Shown one piece after another: positions 1 to 5,346 of a stretch of 5,893 bases of DNA. The DNA is from Clostridiaceae bacterium (GTDB lineage: Bacteria; Bacillota; Clostridia; Oscillospirales; Acutalibacteraceae): the NCBI GenBank assembly GCA_904502175.1, contig CAJGDU010000080.1, forward strand, positions 1 through 5,893, given 5' to 3'. The notes under the pieces are model-generated. The model saw only the letters and a list, made by a program, of their open reading frames with translations. It ran no database searches and had not been told where the DNA came from. Both the position numbers and the translations under genes were made by a program. Position 1 is the stretch's first letter, and the number at the start of each line of letters is the position of its first letter.

Positions 1-695
1 CGGAGGAGCCACTCGGTGGAGATCTCCTTGCGGATCTTGAAGAAGTTCGGGTCGAAGCCCATGGCGTTGACCACGAAGTCCATGGCGTTGCCGACGACAT
101 AGCCGACATCGATGGGCTCTTTGCGCTCGAGCTTCATGCAGGCATACTCGAAACCGCCGCCGATGCAGAAGGTGATGGTGTCATAGAGCTTGGCCTTCAG
201 GTCTTCGTCCAGGTCGGACATGTGGTCGAAGATCCAGTCGCAGACGCACTGGACGACCAGCTGGCAGTTGGTGTAGTTCTCCATGACGTCCATGCGCAGC
301 GCCTCGGTGGACGGGCAGCAGGTGAGGTACCAGAACTCGAAGTAGGCGATGTCGTAGAGGAGCTCGATGAGCTCGACGCCGGAGAACTCGTCCTCATCGT
401 CATCGTCGAAGGGGTCGACGGCGATGAGATCGTCGTCTTCGGGAGTTTCTTCGGCCTCTCTCTTGCGGATGGAGTCGATGACTTCATCGATGACCAGTGT
501 GAAGGACGTCTCAATGAACAATTCGATGAATTTGGCTTTTTTCGGGAAATAGTACTGGAGCAGGCTTTTCTGGACGCCGGCTTCCTGACCGATGACCGAC
601 AGCGGAGTCTTCGCGTAGCCGGTCTCGGCGAACAGCTGGAACGCGATTTTGGCGATGCGCTGCTGCTCGACAAGGTATTTCTGGGTCTGTTTCAT
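1..695 (-). CDS. TetR-family transcriptional regulator (3' end outside the window)
   Basis: Probable ligand-responsive DNA-binding repressor, read leftward from ATG at 695; 231 residues are visible and the C-terminus is cut by the window edge. Residues 10-56 form the TetR-type helix-turn-helix: a first helix ending FQLFAETGY, then SVIGQEAGVQKSLLQYYFPKKAKF, the classic recognition-helix and YYFxxK pattern. The rest is a helical, presumably ligand-binding and dimerising domain rich in aromatics and Cys (C126, C127, C144, C150, C152, C177, C186). Residues 80-108 are a strongly acidic, probably disordered insert containing DDDD, which is not typical. The protein is already longer than the usual 190-220 aa. 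The start is supported by an AGGGAG ribosome binding site six bases upstream. It is divergent from the membrane protein gene at 975 and very likely controls it and itself through the inverted repeats between them. Family assignment is firm; ligand and target are inference. Confidence 0.9.
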   Translation of the reverse strand, partial: MKQTQKYLVEQQRIAKIAFQLFAETGYAKTPLSVIGQEAGVQKSLLQYYFPKKAKFIELFIETSFTLVIDEVIDSIRKREAEETPEDDDLIAVDPFDDDDEDEFSGVELIELLYDIAYFEFWYLTCCPSTEALRMDVMENYTNCQLVVQCVCDWIFDHMSDLDEDLKAKLYDTITFCIGGGFEYACMKLERKEPIDVGYVVGNAMDFVVNAMGFDPNFFKIRKEISTEWLL

Positions 696-750
696 AAAAC
701 TCTCCCTCTCAGGTTACTAAAAACGGGCAAACTTCTCTTTTACGGGGCAA

Positions 751-759
751 GTATAACAT
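751..759 (-). promoter_or_regulatory. Putative extended -10 promoter of the tetR-type gene
   Basis: Read on the minus strand this is TGTTATACT: a TATACT -10 box at 756-751 preceded by TGn, the extended -10 motif. It would start transcription near 744 and give a leader of about 49 nt before the ATG at 695. No good -35 hexamer is present, as expected for extended -10 promoters. The region where the -35 would lie (about 774-779) meets the perfect palindrome at 778-793, which suggests autorepression. Confidence 0.55.
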
Positions 760-777
760 AAATACAAAAACGTTACC

Positions 778-793
778 GTACAAATTTTTGTAC
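778..793. promoter_or_regulatory. Candidate TetR operator, perfect inverted repeat
   Basis: GTACAAATTTTTGTAC is a perfect inverted repeat with 7-base arms (GTACAAA/TTTGTAC) around a 2-base centre. Size and symmetry suit a TetR dimer. It lies at the expected -35 position of the leftward promoter and about 65 bp before the -35 of the rightward promoter. The half-site GTACAAAT recurs at 910-917. That it is an operator is inference from position and symmetry. Confidence 0.55.
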
Positions 794-807
794 AGGGACA
801 AAATTTC

Positions 808-913
808 GTACACGTATAAAAAAGTTGACCGATAACGCTTCTTTTTGCCGGGAAAGCGTTGACACTCAAAAAGCCCGTTATTATAATGAAGGTGTCAAAA
901 ATCATACGTGTAC
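808..913. repeat. 10-bp inverted repeat pair flanking the rightward promoter
   Basis: GTACACGTAT at 808-817 is the exact reverse complement of ATACGTGTAC at 904-913. The two copies bracket the consensus promoter at 859-887 (one upstream, one just after the predicted start of transcription). This could let a repressor bind at both ends and loop the promoter. Both contain the GTAC core seen in the 778-793 palindrome. Ten exact bases in an AT-rich gap is suggestive but not proof. Confidence 0.45.
859..887 (+). promoter_or_regulatory. Consensus SigA/sigma-70 promoter of the membrane protein gene
   Basis: TTGACA at 859-864 and TATAAT at 882-887 with a 17-bp spacer: an exact match to the housekeeping consensus. 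Transcription would begin near 894, giving a leader of about 80 nt. Such a strong promoter usually needs tight repression, which fits the neighbouring TetR-type gene. The -35 is also the left arm of an inverted repeat, TTGACAC (859-865) / GTGTCAA (892-898), whose right arm covers the start point. Confidence 0.85.
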
Positions 914-941
914 AAATGTAAAAGATTTTGTAGCGTATGAT
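901..941 (+). promoter_or_regulatory. Long interrupted inverted repeat in the leader: operator or mRNA stem-loop
   Basis: Outer arms ATCATACG (901-908) and CGTATGAT (934-941) are exact complements. Inner arms TACAAA (911-916) and TTTGTA (927-932) also pair, separated from the outer arms by a 2-base and a 1-base bulge, with a 10-base central loop. It lies just after the predicted transcription start and before the ribosome binding site (958-965). It includes the GTACAAAT half-site (910-917), so it may be a second repressor site, a 5' mRNA hairpin, or both. Confidence 0.5.
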
Positions 942-974
942 AATGTTGAGAGTGAGAAAAGGAGGAAACACTCT

Positions 975-1895
975 ATGATTCTCGATTTTATCAAAGGGAT
1001 CCTGAGCAGCCTCACTGCTCATCCCGGCGTACAGTGGGGGAACACCGTCATGGAGACCCCGTACGCTGAGTGGCGTATGTGGATCCAGGATATGTTCGCC
1101 AACATGGGTTGGGGTTCCATTTTCCTGATCGCGCTGAGCGCCCTCACCTGGACCGGCGTCTACCTGATCATCATCTGGCGCCTGCACAAGGACCACGCGC
1201 CGTCCATGCCGTGGGTCTGCCTGTGCATGAACTTCTCCTGGGAGTTCCAGTTCGCCTTTGTTGTTCCGTATCCGGAACCCGTTACCCGCTGGGGCATCTA
1301 CCTCTGGGTCCTGTTCGACGCCATCATGTTCGTGCTCGACCTCAGATATGCCAAGATGTTCTACAACAAACGGTTCCCGGGCTATGACTGGTCCTACTAT
1401 TTCGTGAAGATCTGCACCTTCGCCATCATCTTCGTCAGCATCCTGCTGATGAACCCGCAGTGGCCGAATCTTCCCGATTCCCCCATGTTCGCAGCTTATC
1501 TCATGAACGCTATCATGTCCATGGTCTTCTGCGTCCATATGTTCTCCAGAGAGACCATCGAAGGCCTCAGCGTCTGGGTCGCCGTCCTCAAGTGCATCGG
1601 CACCCTGGCTCCCACCGCCCTCGGTACTTACTGGACCATCTTCCGCGGCAACGAGATCGAGTGGTTCGTATACTGCCTCGGCTTCATCTGCGCGGTGTTC
1701 GATTTCATGTACATCTATCTCCTTACCAAGCGTTTTGCTCGGTTCGGCATCAACGCGTTCACCCGCAAGCCCCTCAAGGGCAAGGAAGAACTCGCTGCCA
1801 AGACCTTCGCCGCTGTGGCGGACTACAAGGAGAGAAGCGGCAACTACAAGCTGAAGAGCTACAAAGAGTGCCAGGAGATCCTGAAAGTCGAATAA
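975..1895 (+). CDS. Seven-helix membrane protein resembling PaxB/Pyr4 transmembrane terpene cyclases
   Basis: Integral membrane protein of 306 aa. ATG 975 is chosen because AAAGGAGG (958-965) precedes it by 9 bases; an upstream in-frame ATG at 825 lies before the promoter. Hydrophobic segments lie near residues 47-68, 78-97, 107-126, 141-160, 171-189, 199-221 and 230-251. Segment 2 has NFSWEF (E90), segment 3 has WVLFD (D115), and segment 7 has VFDFMYIYLL (D243). This resembles the PaxB/Pyr4 family, seven-helix enzymes that protonate and cyclise prenyl or epoxy-prenyl chains; in fungal Pyr4 one Glu in the second helix and one Asp in the last are essential. E90 and D243 fit those positions. 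A charged tail of about 55 residues after helix 7 is longer than in Pyr4 (about 240 aa). No prenyltransferase is visible nearby, so substrate and even cyclase activity are unproven. Membrane topology is firm; family assignment is by recalled motif only. Confidence 0.65.
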   Translation: MILDFIKGILSSLTAHPGVQWGNTVMETPYAEWRMWIQDMFANMGWGSIFLIALSALTWTGVYLIIIWRLHKDHAPSMPWVCLCMNFSWEFQFAFVVPYPEPVTRWGIYLWVLFDAIMFVLDLRYAKMFYNKRFPGYDWSYYFVKICTFAIIFVSILLMNPQWPNLPDSPMFAAYLMNAIMSMVFCVHMFSRETIEGLSVWVAVLKCIGTLAPTALGTYWTIFRGNEIEWFVYCLGFICAVFDFMYIYLLTKRFARFGINAFTRKPLKGKEELAAKTFAAVADYKERSGNYKLKSYKECQEILKVE

Positions 1896-1906
1896 GTTAC
1901 TACGCA

Positions 1907-1945
1907 AAAAGCTCCCTGTTCGGGTCCCTCCGGACAGGGGCTTTT
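1907..1945 (+). terminator. Intrinsic terminator after the membrane protein gene
   Basis: AAAAGCTCCCTGT pairs with ACAGGGGCTTTT (one bulged base) around a loop, and the right arm ends in TTTT. It starts 11 bases after the TAA at 1893-1895. The A-rich left arm means it might also work for leftward transcription. It isolates the membrane gene from rpsU. Confidence 0.8.
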
Positions 1946-1948
1946 CAT

Positions 1949-1977
1949 TTGACATCCGAAACATCGGGTTGTATAAT
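1949..1977 (+). promoter_or_regulatory. Consensus SigA promoter of rpsU
   Basis: TTGACA at 1949-1954, 17-bp spacer, TATAAT at 1972-1977: another exact consensus match, starting four bases after the preceding terminator. Transcription would start near 1984, giving a leader of about 50 nt. Such strength suits a ribosomal protein gene. Confidence 0.88.
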
Positions 1978-2033
1978 GGGTCGTGCTATAACGATAGTGA
2001 CCCTGCTACAGTTGAAGGGAGGGACAACATACA

Positions 2034-2210
2034 ATGAGCGAAATCAAAGTCAGAGAGAACGAATCCATCGACAGCGCACTCAGACGTTTCAAGAGACAGA
2101 CTTCCAGAGACGGTGTCATCAAAGAGGTTCGCAAAAGAGAGCACTATGAAAAGCCTTCCGTGAAGCGCAAAAAGAAATCCGAGGCTGCTCGCAAACGCAA
2201 GTACAAATAA
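2034..2210 (+). CDS. rpsU: 30S ribosomal protein S21
   Basis: A 58-residue, very basic protein beginning MSEIKVRENESIDSALRRFK and ending in the Lys/Arg-rich tail KSEAARKRKYK. The N-terminal VRENESIDSALRRFKR and the following REHYEKPSVKRKKK are hallmarks of S21, a small-subunit protein near the anti-Shine-Dalgarno end of 16S rRNA that helps start translation. Length matches the family (about 55-70 aa). The start is supported by GAAGGGAGGG (2014-2023), ten bases upstream. The gene stands alone between its own promoter (1949-1977) and terminator (2224-2259), so it is probably expressed as a single-gene transcript, with possible read-through into yqeG. Confidence 0.96.
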   Translation: MSEIKVRENESIDSALRRFKRQTSRDGVIKEVRKREHYEKPSVKRKKKSEAARKRKYK

Positions 2211-2223
2211 GTATGAACCAAAG

Positions 2224-2259
2224 ACCGGCTGAGGGGGAAAGCCCTTCAGCCGGTTTTTT
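2224..2259 (+). terminator. Intrinsic terminator after rpsU
   Basis: ACCGGCTGAGGG pairs with CCCTTCAGCCGGT (one bulge) and is followed by TTTTTT. It sits 13 bases after the rpsU stop codon and ends only 30 bases before the GTG of the next gene, leaving no room for a separate promoter in between. Confidence 0.9.
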
Positions 2260-2289
2260 ATCACAGAAGACGGAAAGGGAGGGAACGCT

Positions 2290-2811
2290 GTGCACTACTT
2301 CAAGCCGAATAAGGTCCGCCGCTTCGTGACGGACATCACCCCGGACCTGGTCCGGGACATGGGCTGCAGCGTCGTCGCCATCGACGCGGACAACACCACG
2401 TCCCACGACCGCACGACGGAACCGCTGCCCGGCACGGAAGCGTGGATCGCCTCCATGAAAGAGGCCGGCATCCCGGTCATCCTCCTGTCCAACGCGAAGG
2501 TCGGACGGGCGCAGGTCCTCGCGGACCGCTACGACATCCCCGTGGTGGGCATGTCCATGAAACCGCTCCGGCAGGGGTACCTGCGGGCAGCCTTTAAGAT
2601 GCGCACATCGCCCCGGAACATCCTGGTGCTGGGCGATCAGCTCTTCACCGACGTCCTCGGCGGCAACCGCACCGGGTGCAGGACCATCTGGGTCCTGCCC
2701 TATGAGAAGGACCGGCTGAACAAAGGCTACTTCGCTGTCAAACGCGCGGCGGAAAAAGGGTTCCGGACCTTCTGGAAACTGACCGGCAGCTGGAAGACGC
2801 TGCAAAACTAG
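2290..2811 (+). CDS. yqeG: YqeG-family HAD-IIIA phosphatase
   Basis: Cytoplasmic HAD-superfamily phosphatase of 173 aa, of the YqeG type found across Bacillota; its physiological substrate is not known to me. The four HAD motifs are present in order: D32-A-D34-N-T (nucleophile and general acid), S67-N68, K91-P92, and the acidic metal-binding motif G115-DQLFTD (D116, D121). There is no large cap domain, as expected for subclass IIIA. Length is normal for the family. The start is GTG 2290, chosen because AAAGGGAGGG (2274-2283) lies six bases upstream; no upstream in-frame ATG fits. The Xaa-Pro aminopeptidase gene starts 17 bp after its stop, so the two are probably co-transcribed. Family assignment is strong; reaction details are inferred from the motifs. 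Confidence 0.92.
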   Translation: MHYFKPNKVRRFVTDITPDLVRDMGCSVVAIDADNTTSHDRTTEPLPGTEAWIASMKEAGIPVILLSNAKVGRAQVLADRYDIPVVGMSMKPLRQGYLRAAFKMRTSPRNILVLGDQLFTDVLGGNRTGCRTIWVLPYEKDRLNKGYFAVKRAAEKGFRTFWKLTGSWKTLQN

Positions 2812-2828
2812 AAAGGAAATCACACGAC

Positions 2829-3890
2829 ATGAAAGTCCAACAACTGGCCATGGAGCTGAAGAGCACCCAGGCGGCCCTCGTCCTCAGTGAAGAGAACCGT
2901 CTGTATCTCTCCGGGTTCGAGTCCTCCAACGGCACGCTGCTCATCACCAGAGACGGCAGCGCGTTCCTCACCGACAGCCGCTATTTCGAGGCGGCCTCCG
3001 CGGCGGTGACGGAGGCGGAAGTCCTCCTGCAGGACCAGCTGTACACGCAGGTCTACGACCTTCTGCAGAAGTACGGCTGCAACGAACTGCTGGTGGAGTC
3101 GTCCCGCATGACGCTTTCGGACCTCAACACCTGGAAGAAAATGCTCCCCTCCTGTTCCTTCAACGTCTCCAACCGGCTCGACACGCTGGTGGACGCCCTC
3201 CGGGAAGTGAAGACTGAGGGGGAAGTGGCCCTCATGCAGAAGGCGCAGGACATTGCCGAAGCGGCCCTTGAACAGGTGCTGCCGCTGGTGAAGCCCGGCG
3301 TCTCGGAGCGGGACATCGCCAACGAACTGGACTACACCATGCGTAAGCTCGGCGCCGACGGCATCTCCTTCGACACCATCGTGGTCAGCGGGGAGAACTC
3401 CTCGAAGCCCCACGGCGTCCCCGGTGAAAAGCTCATTGAGGCCGGCGACTTCGTGACCATCGACTACGGCGCCTTATATCATAACTACCACTCCGACTGC
3501 ACCCGCACCTTCGCGGTGGGACAGCCCACCGAGGAGATGGTGAACGTCTATGAGACGGTCCGCCGGGCACAGCAGGCGGGGCTGGACTTCATCCAGCCGG
3601 GCGTCGCGGCTGCCGACCTGGACCGGACGGCCCGGAACGTCATCGCGGAAGCGGGGTACGGCGAGTACTTCGGCCACAGCACCGGACACGGGGTCGGGGT
3701 CGAGATCCACGAGCACCCCTTTGCCGGTCCGAAATCGGAGGAATTCCTCTCCCAGGGCTGTGTCGTCACCTGTGAACCGGGCATCTACATCCCCGGGAAA
3801 TTCGGCGTCCGCATTGAGGATATGGTCCTCGTCACAGACGGCGGTCACAGGAACTTTGCCCACTTGACCAAAGACCTTATAGTACTGTAA
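2829..3890 (+). CDS. Xaa-Pro aminopeptidase (M24B family)
   Basis: Cytoplasmic metallopeptidase of 353 aa that should remove the first residue from peptides with proline in second position (or cut Xaa-Pro dipeptides). Residues 1-130 form the creatinase-type N-terminal domain (AALVLSEENRLYLSGF, FLTDSRYF). Residues about 135-353 form the pita-bread catalytic domain. All five metal ligands are visible: D212, D223, H287 (GHSTGHGVG), E316 (CEPGIY) and E330 (GVRIEDMV). Substrate-side histidines H195 and H294 are also present. Length matches short PepQ/YqhT-like members. ATG 2829 follows AAAGGAAAT at 2813-2821. It sits between yqeG and efp, a neighbourhood common in Bacillota. PepP versus PepQ specificity cannot be told from sequence, so no symbol is given. 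Confidence 0.94.
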   Translation: MKVQQLAMELKSTQAALVLSEENRLYLSGFESSNGTLLITRDGSAFLTDSRYFEAASAAVTEAEVLLQDQLYTQVYDLLQKYGCNELLVESSRMTLSDLNTWKKMLPSCSFNVSNRLDTLVDALREVKTEGEVALMQKAQDIAEAALEQVLPLVKPGVSERDIANELDYTMRKLGADGISFDTIVVSGENSSKPHGVPGEKLIEAGDFVTIDYGALYHNYHSDCTRTFAVGQPTEEMVNVYETVRRAQQAGLDFIQPGVAAADLDRTARNVIAEAGYGEYFGHSTGHGVGVEIHEHPFAGPKSEEFLSQGCVVTCEPGIYIPGKFGVRIEDMVLVTDGGHRNFAHLTKDLIVL

Positions 3891-3912
3891 AATAAACTGT
3901 AATCTTTATAAT
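3864..3912 (+). promoter_or_regulatory. Possible internal promoter(s) before efp
   Basis: Two overlapping weak candidates lie across the end of the peptidase gene. TTGACC (3864-3869) with TAAAAT (3888-3893) at an 18-bp spacing matches consensus at 5 of 6 bases in each box. A perfect TATAAT at 3907-3912 lacks a good -35. The gap to efp is AT-rich and has no terminator, so efp may be read both from upstream and from here. Confidence 0.4.
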
Positions 3913-3942
3913 ATTCATTCACCATTTGGAGGTTTATACATC

Positions 3943-4500
3943 ATGATTTCTGCAGGCGATTTCAGAAACGGCGTCACTTTTGAAGAGGACGGACAGGTCC
4001 TTCAGGTCGTCGAGTTCCAGCACGTCAAACCCGGTAAAGGCGCGGCCTTCGTCCGCACCAAGACCAAGAACGTCATCACCGGTTCCATCACCGAAAAGTC
4101 GTACAACCCCAGCGCCAAGTTCCCCACCGCTTTTGTCGAGCGCAAGGACATGGACTATTCCTACAGCGACGGCGATCTGTACTACTTCATGGACCCCGAA
4201 ACGTTTGACATGGTCCCCATCAACGAGAAAGATCTGCCGGACGCCTTCAAATTTGTCAAAGAGAACATGACCTGCCAGGTTCTCTCCTACAAGGGAAAAG
4301 TGTTCGGTCTGAACTGCCCGAACTTTGTAGAACTGGAAGTCACCCACACCGAACCGGGTCTGGCCGGCAACACCGCCACCAACACCCTGAAGCCCGCCAC
4401 CGTCGAGACCGGCGCGGAAGTTCGTGTCCCGCTGTTCATCAACGAAGGCGAAATCATCCAGATCGACACCCGTACCGGCGAGTACATGGGTCGTGCATAA
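3943..4500 (+). CDS. efp: Elongation factor P
   Basis: Translation factor of 185 aa that binds between the P and E sites of the ribosome and rescues stalling at consecutive prolines. The sequence covers all three beta-barrel domains: the N-terminal KOW-like domain beginning MISAGDFRNG, the middle domain, and the C-terminal OB domain with the signature VPLFINEGEIIQIDTRTGEYMGR. The tip of the domain I loop reads KPGKG with K32 at the position that is post-translationally modified in other bacteria; which modification occurs here cannot be seen, and no EpmA/EpmB or EarP gene is in the window. Length is typical. ATG 3943 has GGAGG (3928-3932) ten bases upstream. Its TAA is followed 18 bases later by the CD1247-like gene. 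Confidence 0.98.
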   Translation: MISAGDFRNGVTFEEDGQVLQVVEFQHVKPGKGAAFVRTKTKNVITGSITEKSYNPSAKFPTAFVERKDMDYSYSDGDLYYFMDPETFDMVPINEKDLPDAFKFVKENMTCQVLSYKGKVFGLNCPNFVELEVTHTEPGLAGNTATNTLKPATVETGAEVRVPLFINEGEIIQIDTRTGEYMGRA

Positions 4501-4518
4501 ATGAAGGAGGAGCCTACC

Positions 4519-5271
4519 ATGAAACTTTCTGAAAGAGTTGCCTATCTCAAGGGCCTGGCTGACGGCCTGAAACTGGACGAGAAAAAGTCTGAGACCAAAC
4601 TCATCACCGGCATCCTCGAAATCCTCGAAGAAGTCGCGGACGCCATCGATCTCAACAAACAGGACCTCGTGGAAATGACCGAGCGCGTCGACGAGATCGA
4701 CATGGATCTCGGAGACCTCGAAGCCATTCTCTTTGAAGGGTTCGAAGTCGAAGAGCTGACCGAAGAGGACTTTGCCGACCTGGAAGAGGGCGACGAGGAC
4801 GCATTCTCCGTCGTCTACACCACCGACGAAGAGCCGGTCGAAGAAGAAGCCGATGACGAGGCCGTTTTCGCCGCCGCCGACGAAGTCGTCGCCGAAGCCG
4901 AAGCCGCGGAGGCCGAGGTCGAGGAAGCGGTCGAAGAAGTCGTCGAGGAAGAAGTCGTCGTCGAGGAGCCCGAAGAGTCCGTCTTTGAGGAAGTCGTCGA
5001 GACCGCCGCTCCCGCCGCAGCTGCCGCTGCCGTCGCGGAAGAGGTCCTCGAGGAGCCCGAAGAGGAAGAAGTCGTCGTGGAAGAGCCCGAAGAAGAGGTC
5101 GTCGAAGAGGTCGTCGAGCGCGAAGCCGAGCCCGAAGAAGACACCTACGAAGTCGAGTGCCCCACCTGCGGCCACATCATGTATGTCGACGACAGCGTCC
5201 TGGCAAAGGGCGGCATCGAATGCCCGAAGTGCCACGAGAAGCTCGAGTTCGAAATCGAGTACGAAGACTAA
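4519..5271 (+). CDS. CD1247-type protein: helical N-terminal domain, long acidic linker, C-terminal zinc ribbon
   Basis: A 250-aa, highly acidic protein of unknown function. Residues 1-72 (MKLSERVAYLKGLADGL, then EILEEVADAI and DEIDMDLGDLEAIL) are helical and match what I recall as the CD1247 N-terminal domain, found next to efp in clostridia. Residues about 74-210 are a low-complexity Glu/Val/Ala linker with repeated EEVVVEEPEE units and a run of alanines near 163-172. Residues 212-246 form a zinc ribbon with CPTC (C214, C217) and CPKC (C235, C238). It has no signal peptide or membrane segment. ATG 4519 is preferred over ATG 4501, because AAGGAGGAG (4504-4512) lies six bases before 4519 and the upstream ATG is inside that site. 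The zinc ribbon suggests nucleic acid or protein contact, possibly in translation given the neighbour, but that is inference. Confidence 0.85.
   Translation: MKLSERVAYLKGLADGLKLDEKKSETKLITGILEILEEVADAIDLNKQDLVEMTERVDEIDMDLGDLEAILFEGFEVEELTEEDFADLEEGDEDAFSVVYTTDEEPVEEEADDEAVFAAADEVVAEAEAAEAEVEEAVEEVVEEEVVVEEPEESVFEEVVETAAPAAAAAAVAEEVLEEPEEEEVVVEEPEEEVVEEVVEREAEPEEDTYEVECPTCGHIMYVDDSVLAKGGIECPKCHEKLEFEIEYED
4945..5094 (+). repeat. In-frame internal repeats in the acidic linker
   Basis: A 33-base unit at 4945-4977 recurs at 5062-5094 with about 30 of 33 bases identical, offset by 117 bases (39 codons), so the frame is kept. A 17-base piece of it (4961-4977, TCGAGGAGCCCGAAGAG) also recurs exactly at 5048-5064. 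The 9-mer GAAGTCGTC occurs at 4882, 4936, 4951, 4990 and 5068. This suggests linker growth by slippage or local duplication. Confidence 0.8.
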
Positions 5272-5300
5272 GGCACATCGCCTGACAACAAATACGATAC

Positions 5301-5334
5301 GGGGGTGCTGGCAAAGAGCCGGTGCCCCTTTTTT
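5301..5334 (+). terminator. Intrinsic terminator between the CD1247-type and NUDIX genes
   Basis: GGGGTGCTGGC (5302-5312) pairs with GCCGGTGCCCC (5318-5328) over 11 base pairs, two of them G-T wobble, with loop AAAGA, followed by TTTTTT (5329-5334). It ends only 12 bases before the ATG of the NUDIX gene, next to its ribosome binding site. Confidence 0.88.
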
Positions 5335-5346
5335 ACGAGGAGAACT

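Noticed and set aside
197..673. A Ser/Arg-rich minus-strand frame overlapping the TetR-type gene
   Set aside because: It is in a different frame of the same strand, with low-complexity SSSS and RR composition typical of frame-shifted GC-rich coding DNA.
222..761. A 179-codon plus-strand frame opposite the TetR-type gene
   Set aside because: It is a shadow of the regulator. The minus-strand frame carries the helix-turn-helix and has a ribosome binding site.
825..974. A 50-codon upstream extension of the membrane protein from ATG 825
   Set aside because: The perfect promoter (859-887) lies inside the extension, there is no ribosome binding site at 825, and AAAGGAGG sits correctly before ATG 975.
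717..1964. A 415-codon open frame on the minus strand opposite the membrane protein
   Set aside because: The sense frame gives clear membrane helices with a ribosome binding site and consensus promoter. The antisense frame shows no family signature and runs through both the promoter region and the terminator.
4501..4518. ATG 4501 as the start of the CD1247-type protein
   Set aside because: It would place the ribosome binding site inside the coding region; ATG 4519 has ideal spacing and begins the expected MKLSERVAYLKGLA domain.
4882..5076. Repeated GAAGTCGTC units as a possible CRISPR or regulatory array
   Set aside because: Spacing is irregular, there are no unique spacers, and all copies are in frame as Glu-Val-Val codons of the acidic linker.
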